From positions 1 through 13,018 of the forward strand of contig JALLAP010001263.1 of assembly GCA_036939355.1 (NCBI GenBank): a stretch of DNA of 13,018 nucleotides, written 5' to 3'. The position numbers and the translations under genes were made by a program. This stretch comes from Thalassiosira profunda (lineage: Eukaryota > Bacillariophyta > Thalassiosirophyceae > Thalassiosirales > Thalassiosiraceae). Under the pieces are notes generated by a model. The model saw only the letters and a list, made by a program, of their open reading frames with translations. It had not been told where the DNA came from and ran no database searches. Below, piece by piece: positions 7,137-13,018 of this stretch (the stretch's first letter is position 1; each line of letters opens with the position of its first letter).

Positions 7137-7503
7137 ACTCACCGTCTGCTCGAGGAGGAAACGGCTCGACTTGCAATGTACATGTAGATTAGAACAGATA
7201 GAGACTAGATGATGAACTTATCAGTGCGCAAGATGCATCCAGCCGCCCCTCTAGAAATTGCAAATCAGTGCTAAACGACTGCCGAGTCAGAGAGAGGGAG
7301 AGAGATGGAGGAGGAGGCTCTCCATCTTCTCCTTCCCTACTGATTGGCGACTTGTGGCGATAGATGGCGAGGGAGTAGCGATGAGAACCCCCAAGAAAGA
7401 AAAAAGGCAAGACACCCCCCTCGACAGAGGATCTTGGGCGTCGGCCAACCGCGGCGACGCTGCTCATAAAATCTTGGCACAATCGTCAACGCACAGATCT
7501 CTG
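7137..7503. other. Intergenic region between membrane protein and WS/DGAT genes
   Basis: It should hold the 3' untranslated region of the membrane protein gene and the promoter and leader of the WS/DGAT gene. It contains a purine-rich GA tract (7288-7318) and an AT-rich CATAAAATC (7465-7473) about 31 bases before the chosen ATG, too close for an ordinary TATA box unless the leader is very short. The WS/DGAT frame is open upstream to 7258, with an alternative ATG at 7381. Confidence 0.5.
7288..7318. repeat. GA-rich purine tract
   Basis: AGAGAGAGGGAGAGAGATGG followed by three GAG units forms an all-purine-biased strand upstream of the WS/DGAT gene. It may be a promoter polypurine element or simply a microsatellite. 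Confidence 0.6.
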
Positions 7504-9519
7504 ATGGTCATCACCAACCTATCGGCGACGTCGGCGTGGGCGGCGGATCTCTGGTCCGCCTGCCTTCGCTGCTCTCCGCTTCTTGTCCTTGCAACAGGTC
7601 TCTGTTTCTTTGCAGCCGCTGCCGCGCTCTCCCGCCGCTCCAACCTCCTCTCGAAGGCGAAGCCCCGTGGCTACCGCCGCAGGACGTCCCACGCCAGCGC
7701 AATGGCGGTCAATAGGCAATGGCTCGAGGAAGCGTCCGGTATGAAGCAAAATGTTATGAAGTGAGTGATGATGCGTTTGATGTGTTACGATTACACGATT
7801 ATATGATGCGTTGGATGTGTAGAAGATATGCCTACATTCTTTCGCAGCTCGACACTCACCAACATCCCGCACCGATGATATGATGCGTTTGTGTGGTTGA
7901 TGTGTATGTCTGTGTTCTTGTGATCGACACTCATCAACATCCGCACCCGTCACCTCGACGCAGCATGCTACTCTGCTTCGACGAGGAGGGTCCCACGCGT
8001 GCCGACGTTGTCGGTATGATGATGAAGGTCGCCACCAAGTATGAGAGGATGGGCGCCGTTCCTTGTTTCGTCAATGGGGAGTGCGTTTGGCCTCGCATCG
8101 AGCATCTTGAGACGGCCGTAGATGAGGCGGTTCTCGTCGACTCTGAATACAACAAAGATGCTGATGAGGCGAATGTTTTGAGGCGAGCTCACGCCCACGT
8201 TGGTACAATCTTGACCAACGAAGAAGGTGGACAGGCACTGCCATTGTGGAGAGTTGTGATTCTATCTCCAACGGTAGTGCTGTTCAGGATTGATCATGCG
8301 ATCTCTGACGGGCTGTCCACCACAAGTATCCTGAGGGAAATTGGTGTAAAGACATCGACGCAAGCTCCATTGGAATTGAGCGATCTCGGTCCGATCTTCC
8401 GTGCCATCGAAAAGGCGGGCGACCTCCGCATTGCTCTCTACCCGCTGAAGCTGCTGTGGCTCCCAAACTTGATCCGGGCCGTTCGCTTTCTTGCATACTC
8501 GTTATCCCCGGGCAAGGAGCAGCCCAACCCGATGCGTCCTCTTGACGAACACAAGGGAAAGGCTGTCCCCAGCTCGAGCTATGGAACGGTGTACTTTCCT
8601 ACGGTCCCTCTCTCGGTATTTCGAGACACTGCGAGGTGAGTGATGGAAGTTTGCATCCTAGAGAAGAGCAACTGTTTACCATTCTTATATCTCTTCCTAC
8701 TTCAACAGAGCTATGGGAGACGGCACAACAATCAACGATGTAATCTTACTTTGCATGTCGATTACATTCGGTCGTTACATCGATGCGCTGAACGAACGAG
8801 GACACAAAGAGTTTGACAACACCAACACCGTCAAGGTGTTGCTACCGATCGGCAATCCCATCCGTCCATCGCACTATGGCGACTACTACGAGGGTCTCTG
8901 CAATCGCATGACCCCGATCGTCGTTCCACTGACAGTTCCGCGTTCTTCCGAAGATTCGTCTTCTTTTGCAAACAGTACCATCAAACAAATCAGCGCCTAC
9001 ATGCACAAGGCCAAGCGATCAAATACTCCTACCCTGATGACGGCGTTGAATACACTGCTATCACCGCTTCTTACGCTTGAAATGATAAAAGACGCCGCAA
9101 AGAATACCTTCGAGAGTGTATCTTGCGTGTACTCAAATGTTCCAGGGCCCTTGGAGGCACTCTCCCTGAAAGGAGCGACCCGTTCCTACCAGATCACAAA
9201 ACTGCAGATCATCATGCCGCATCCTGTCTCGATTGTCAATATCCTTTCATACAACGCCTCGGTCTTCTTCAACATTACCTTGGATACTCGGGCGGCAGAA
9301 GAGCCTTGGAGGTTGAGGACCGCATTCGTAGAGGCGGTAGAAAGTGTGGCCGAGGCGGCGGGGGTAAAGTCCAAGTGGGCGAAAGAGCTGGATGGTCTCA
9401 AGACTTCTACCGAGTGGGGTGGCAACGGCGTGGTTTATTTGTGCGGACCAGATGGTAAACAACCTTCAGTTGAAGAAAAAGAGCTTGACGATGCCCAGGG
9501 CGGGGCGATGGCGCAGTGA
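7504..9519 (+). CDS. Wax ester synthase/diacylglycerol O-acyltransferase-like (WS/DGAT), three exons
   Basis: I read the exons as 7504-7760, 7964-8635 and 8709-9519, which join in frame (both introns phase 2) into 579 aa. The enzyme family moves an acyl group from acyl-CoA to a fatty alcohol or diacylglycerol, making wax esters or triacylglycerol at membranes. One hydrophobic segment (about 24-43, LLVLATGLCFFAAAAALS) precedes a basic linker. The condensation-type active site appears as RIDHAISDG (194-202): His197 and Asp201-Gly202 match HHxxxDG, but the first His is Asp196. GTTIND (315-320) matches the family's conserved TxND box. SNVPGP (452-457) and the SYNASVFFNITLD segment (490-502) mark the C-terminal DUF1298-type half. 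Length is within the family range once the N-terminal helix is included. Start choice is uncertain: ATG 7381 would add 41 residues. The substrate cannot be told from sequence. Confidence 0.85.
7761..7963 (+). other. Intron 1 of the WS/DGAT gene (203 bp)
   Basis: The donor is GTGAGT directly after ...GTTATGAA, and the acceptor GACGCAG ends at 7963. Removing it joins AA|C into an Asn codon and continues as MLLCFDEEG, which fits the family. Without splicing a TGA at 7762 would end the protein. A second acceptor-like TTTCGCAG ends at 7847; using it would keep 116 extra bases and reach an in-frame TGA after ten codons. Confidence 0.8.
7768..7948 (+). repeat. Degenerate internal repeats filling WS/DGAT intron 1
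   Basis: ATGATGCGTTTGATGTGT (7768-7785) recurs as ATGATGCGTTGGATGTGT (7803-7820) and, with a small insertion, at 7880-7905. Separately, TCGACACTCACCAACATCC (about 7849-7867) recurs as TCGACACTCATCAACATCC (about 7924-7942). The intron grew by local tandem duplication of roughly 75 bp. Confidence 0.75.
8636..8708 (+). other. Intron 2 of the WS/DGAT gene (73 bp)
   Basis: The donor GTGAGT follows ...ACTGCGAG and the acceptor TTCAACAG ends at 8708, preceded by a pyrimidine-rich stretch. Removing it joins AG|A into Arg and continues as AMGDGTTIND, restoring the conserved TxND box in frame. The size and borders fit algal introns. Confidence 0.9.
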
Positions 9520-9610
9520 ACGCGTGTCGGCAAGAGTGTTTCTGGTGGGTCAATCCAGTGAATGCAAAAATAACGGTGTAACATTACGAGCTTATTGCAT
9601 CTTGATTGCA
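9520..9610. terminator. 91-bp convergent 3' region shared by WS/DGAT and TAF5
   Basis: The two stop codons face each other across 91 bp, so the 3' untranslated regions and cleavage sites of both transcripts must lie here or overlap the opposite gene. On the plus strand GAATGCAAAAATAAC is an A-rich candidate region, but no exact AATAAA is seen on either strand. Confidence 0.5.
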
Positions 9611-12600
9611 TCAATAGTTGCCCACGGCGAGGAGCAGGTTCCGTTTCGTGAACTTGAGGTCCAAGACAGACACATCGTTGGTCTGGAACGCGTTTGTTGG
9701 GACCCTCGTCCCAGGACGCGACCATTCGTTCGCCGGCATCCGAGCCAGCTGTGACGCCGTCGCCGCCCCACCAAGTCCATTGCCAAACGATGACGTTGCC
9801 GTGGCCCCACGGGTGGCAGCAAAGTAGTCTGGGTTGGAGAGGTGACTTCCTGCCCCTCGAACGTCCCAGATGCGCACCGCACTGTCCTCTCCTGACACAG
9901 CCAGGGCCGCGCCGCACGCGCTGAACGACATTGCGTGGATCATGCTCGCAGAGTAACCTGCATGTTGGTCAGAGGGTCGGAGCTCGTTGATGAGGCGGCC
10001 GTCCCCGAGGTCCCACAGCCGCACAACGCCGTCATGCCCGGCTCCTGCCGCGTAGCGACCCGAGGGGCTGACGCGCACCAAGTTCAAACCGCGAGCACTG
10101 CCGGACAATAGCCTCACGCACCGTCCAGTTTGGATGTCGAACATCCGGCATGTCTTGTCGTCGCTGGCCGTCAGGACGTAGTTGCAGTTGGGATGCCACG
10201 AAACGCAGTTGACGCTGGGGCTGACGTGGCCGCTCAAAACGCGGACTGGCGCAGTGCGGTCCGTCGTCCATATGCGGGCGGTGTAGTCCGATCCAGCAGA
10301 GGCGAAGTAGTATCCAGAGGGAGCGGACGAGACAGACCAGACAGGCGTGCTCGGGGCGTGTCCTCGATAAACCGACAGGGCAGCGCCGCCCATCTCCACA
10401 AGAGACTCGGCCTTGGCCCCTGGCACCACGACAGTGCTCAAAGACGTACTTGCAGGTCCACCGACGGTTTGCGAGGTGCTGTTCTTTTGCACCTGAACAT
10501 TGGACAGCCGACCGTAGGGTCCCACTGCCTGAGTGTCCCAGAGACGGACAGTGCCGTCTCCCCCAGCGCTCAACAAGTTGCGGCCATTGCGGGTCCAGTC
10601 AACATCAAAGACCGGGAAGCCATTCTTGTGACCTAGGAGCACCAGCGAGGGATCCCCAAGGGAAGAGGATTGGTCAGTTTCATTGCTCTTGGTCGAGCGG
10701 TCCAGCGACCATACCCGCACGGCGGCATCGTCACACCCAACGGCTACCTTGCGCCCATCAGGAGGGCAGATCGATGCAGACGTGATGCCAATGTTCGGCT
10801 CCAGCCAGGGCGCTGGTCCTCCAGCGCCGGCATCTGCCTCGCTTGACGCTGGATTTGAACTGCACAGCGTTGCCAGTAGCACCGAGGGCTGCAGAGGATC
10901 TGCCACCTCGATCTGCCTCTTCCCGCCCGAGTCCTTGGACAGCAGACCTGACTCGTACTCCTGTTTCAGCTCCAACGCCTCGAGTCGGCGGAAACCATTC
11001 ACAAGAAGTGCCCTGTTGAACTCGACCGCCGTCCGCGCCTTGGCATCCTTCTCATCCTCTCCCTCCTCCAGCCGAATCTTGGGATAGGGCAGCGCCTCCG
11101 AGTGCGTCAGGATCGACCTTGCGAGCTCGTGATGCGGCTCGGACCCCGTCACGCCGCTCTTGCTCACATCCTCGCCGGCTTCCACGGCCCGTGCCACGGG
11201 ATGCACCGGCGCAGCCCATTGGACCTTACTCCCCTCCGCCGCGTCCCTCTCGCTCAGCGTCGCATCCTCCAGTACCGCGGGCGGGCAGAACGGGAGCGGA
11301 TCCCTCCGCTCCACGATCAAATGGCACCGACTCTGGAGCAACGCGCTCATGGGCAGGAGTTCGTCGCGGCTGCTCACGAACCCCGTCAGCGCCCCGAAGG
11401 ACGAGGTGCTGATGGTGATGTTCCACTTGAGCGCCCGCGCCCTCCGCAAAAACGGGAGCGCCAGCAGCTTCTGCGTCAGGGCGTCGTTCTTCGCGTGCAG
11501 CTCCTCGAGCTTGCGCTGCTGCTTGGCCAGGGCCTCGCGGTACCGGGCCAGCTTCACCGTCAGCTCGGCCAACTTGGTCTCCTCCTCCCCGCTCTTCTTG
11601 GCCTTGGAGCGCAGGGTTACCACCTCGCGCTCTAAGTCGAGCGTCTTGCGTTGGATCAAGGCCACCTGTCCGGTGACCAAGCGCGTCTCGCTGTGGACCA
11701 CACTCTGCGCGATCACATCTTCGTTGAGCTGCACGATGGTGGTGAGGGAATTGCACCGATCCAGATCGGCAATCTCGTTCCGATGCATGGGCTCGTAGAG
11801 GTGACGGTAGGTGTCCAGCAACGCCAACGCCGTGTGCTCCAACCCGCACGTCAGCAGTTCGCAGTACGTGTGCACCAAGAGGGGAAAGGAGAGGGAGAGC
11901 AATTCCGGCTTGGAGCTCGGGGGCAGCAGGAGGGGATCGCGGTCGAGCGACGACTGGGAGGGGAGGGCCATCGTCGCCCCCAGCGGGAGGGTGATGGTTT
12001 GGGGCGCTGGGGCCTTGGGCCTGGCGGCGTCGAACTCTCCCGCGGCGAGGGAGTGCTTCATCAACGTGGCCATTCCCTCGTGCGGTGCCTCTTCCTTCTT
12101 CCCCTCACTCTCATTCCCATCCACCTCCATCGCATCCTCCGCAGCCCCCTTGCCCTCCCCCTTCTCGCCACCCCCTCCCGTTTTCAGAGGCCCCGAAAAC
12201 GGAGGCCGCCCCGCGGTCATCGGGCTCTCGACGGGGTTCGCCGGATCGTCCGGCAACGTCAAAATCCACGTGACGAGGCTCGTGAATCCCTCGATGTACC
12301 TCCGGGCCTCGTCGCGGAAGTTGACCATGGCCTCCACTTCCTCGGCCTCCTTCTCCTTTTCCTCCTTCCCCTTCTCGCCGCCCTCTTCTCCTTCGGCCTT
12401 CTCCTCCTCCCCTTCGTTGGCCCGGTCCAGCTCTCTCCCCTCCAGCAACATCCGGCTCACCTTCCGGTTCCGCAACGCCGGCGGCGCGCTCCCCGCCCCC
12501 CACAGCGCAATCGTCGGCGCCGCGTCCAGATCATAACCAAAACCGCCCCCCGTGGCCGCCGTCATGGTGGCGCTCTGCTTCTCCTCCCCCGGGGCCGCCT

Positions 12601-12952
12601 CGTCCACCTCAATCCCCTCCTCGCTCACATCGTAGTCAATGTTGGGCAATTTCTTCTTCGCGCCCTCGTCGCCGCCCCCGTCCCTCCGGCGCTTCTTGCC
12701 GTCGCCCTTTCCATCTTTCTCCTTCTGGAGGATGGTTTGCAATTCGGACGCCGCGTCGCCCAATCCGTATTTGCGGAGGTAGGCGAGGACTGTGGCCTCC
12801 TCGGAGGGGGCGGGGGCAGATGAGACATCGGATGTGGGCACGGGAGAGGCGGCTGGAGTGCGCGACCCGGTGCTACCGGCATCGGCAGGGGCTGGGGGGG
12901 CCGCCGCCGGCTCCTGCTTCTTGGAGGTCCGCCGGGCGCGGCGGGGAGGCAT
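9611..12952 (-). CDS. TAF5: TFIID subunit TAF5 (WD40-repeat TBP-associated factor)
   Basis: TAF5 scaffolds TFIID in the nucleus, and in many eukaryotes a form of it also sits in SAGA. The single-exon frame has its first ATG at 12952 (MPPRRARRTSKK), giving 1113 aa. A GTG 48 bases upstream is not a eukaryotic start, and an in-frame TGA lies at 13016-13018. A LisH-like helix pair (about 51-75, VLAYLRKYGL) comes first, then a basic/acidic linker with KKRRRD. NTD2 is in three pieces: ARRYIEGFTSLVTWI (216-230), LLSLSFPLLVHTYCELL (351-367) onward, and LPFLRRARALKWNITISTSS (499-518). About 120 low-complexity residues and a ~75-residue coiled coil (422-496) separate them. Six WD40 repeats span about 720-1030, including GYYFASAGSDYTARIWTTDR and NCVSWHPNCNYVLTASDDKT, and the end DLKFTKRNLLLAVGNY (1098-1113) is the diagnostic TAF5 C-terminus. 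At about 1100 aa it is longer than the ~800 of animal TAF5 because of the insertions. Confidence 0.95.
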   Translation of the reverse strand: MPPRRARRTSKKQEPAAAPPAPADAGSTGSRTPAASPVPTSDVSSAPAPSEEATVLAYLRKYGLGDAASELQTILQKEKDGKGDGKKRRRDGGGDEGAKKKLPNIDYDVSEEGIEVDEAAPGEEKQSATMTAATGGGFGYDLDAAPTIALWGAGSAPPALRNRKVSRMLLEGRELDRANEGEEEKAEGEEGGEKGKEEKEKEAEEVEAMVNFRDEARRYIEGFTSLVTWILTLPDDPANPVESPMTAGRPPFSGPLKTGGGGEKGEGKGAAEDAMEVDGNESEGKKEEAPHEGMATLMKHSLAAGEFDAARPKAPAPQTITLPLGATMALPSQSSLDRDPLLLPPSSKPELLSLSFPLLVHTYCELLTCGLEHTALALLDTYRHLYEPMHRNEIADLDRCNSLTTIVQLNEDVIAQSVVHSETRLVTGQVALIQRKTLDLEREVVTLRSKAKKSGEEETKLAELTVKLARYREALAKQQRKLEELHAKNDALTQKLLALPFLRRARALKWNITISTSSFGALTGFVSSRDELLPMSALLQSRCHLIVERRDPLPFCPPAVLEDATLSERDAAEGSKVQWAAPVHPVARAVEAGEDVSKSGVTGSEPHHELARSILTHSEALPYPKIRLEEGEDEKDAKARTAVEFNRALLVNGFRRLEALELKQEYESGLLSKDSGGKRQIEVADPLQPSVLLATLCSSNPASSEADAGAGGPAPWLEPNIGITSASICPPDGRKVAVGCDDAAVRVWSLDRSTKSNETDQSSSLGDPSLVLLGHKNGFPVFDVDWTRNGRNLLSAGGDGTVRLWDTQAVGPYGRLSNVQVQKNSTSQTVGGPASTSLSTVVVPGAKAESLVEMGGAALSVYRGHAPSTPVWSVSSAPSGYYFASAGSDYTARIWTTDRTAPVRVLSGHVSPSVNCVSWHPNCNYVLTASDDKTCRMFDIQTGRCVRLLSGSARGLNLVRVSPSGRYAAGAGHDGVVRLWDLGDGRLINELRPSDQHAGYSASMIHAMSFSACGAALAVSGEDSAVRIWDVRGAGSHLSNPDYFAATRGATATSSFGNGLGGAATASQLARMPANEWSRPGTRVPTNAFQTNDVSVLDLKFTKRNLLLAVGNY

Positions 12953-13018
12953 AGCTGTTGTTTGTGAAGCCACCGGTGTCGTTACAAGCGTGGCCGGCAC
13001 GTTACATCTGGCAAATCA
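12953..13018 (-). promoter_or_regulatory. TAF5 5' leader (edge of window)
   Basis: Only 66 bases upstream of the TAF5 ATG are visible. The ATG context is AACAGCTATGCC. An in-frame TGA at 13016-13018 closes the frame upstream, so unless an intron lies here the protein begins at 12952. Confidence 0.5.

Noticed and set aside
11651..12823. 390-codon plus-strand frame opposite TAF5
   Set aside because: It is the antisense shadow of the GC-rich TAF5 N-terminal half, and its Leu/Arg/Pro-rich content has no domain.
12953..13000. GTG-initiated extension of TAF5 by 16 residues
   Set aside because: A nuclear eukaryotic gene is expected to start at ATG, and the first in-frame ATG is at 12952.
1..13018. 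tRNA, rRNA, CRISPR array, LTR pair
   Set aside because: I looked for tRNA T-arm patterns, regularly spaced short repeats and long matching ends and saw none by eye. A covariance-model scan and self-alignment would be decisive.

Overview
The window looks like nuclear DNA of a unicellular eukaryotic alga, most likely a diatom or other stramenopile. The evidence is a TFIID subunit gene (TAF5), a plant/algal-type wax ester synthase/diacylglycerol acyltransferase (WS/DGAT) gene with two GTGAGT...AG introns (203 and 73 bp), a four-helix membrane protein resembling a diatom family, and reverse-transcriptase fragments of a kind common in algal and oomycete genomes. There are no operons, ribosome binding sites or other bacterial signals. 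The species assignment is inference.

Left part (1-6005) is a retroelement graveyard. At the left edge, on the minus strand and running out of the window, is an open frame (355 to 1) with a PD...ExK nuclease-like signature of the type found at the C-terminus of site-specific non-LTR retroelement proteins. About 2 kb with no convincing gene follows (356-2241), holding a hairpin, ~100 bp imperfect repeats and an AT-rich patch. Then come coding-like remnants (2242-2724) and two short plus-strand reading frames of unknown function (2734-3123 and 3236-3568). On the minus strand at 6005-3906 lies a long open reverse-transcriptase frame with finger, A, B, C and thumb motifs. It stops resembling the family almost exactly at a single ambiguous base (3978), and its expected nuclease domain is absent there.

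Right part (6135-12952) is compact single-copy host sequence. It holds a 333-aa, four-transmembrane protein (6135-7136, +), the three-exon WS/DGAT (7504-9519, +; 579 aa) and an intronless TAF5 (12952-9611, -; 1113 aa). The last two converge with only 91 bp between stop codons. WS/DGAT would act in neutral lipid synthesis at a membrane. TAF5 is a scaffold of the general transcription factor TFIID. Nothing suggests that the genes cooperate.

I found no clearly new defence or metabolic system. The most interesting points are the split retroelement geometry, the two insertions that break up the TAF5 NTD2 domain, the DHxxxDG active-site variant and duplicated intron of the WS/DGAT gene, and the pair of unidentified small ORFs.
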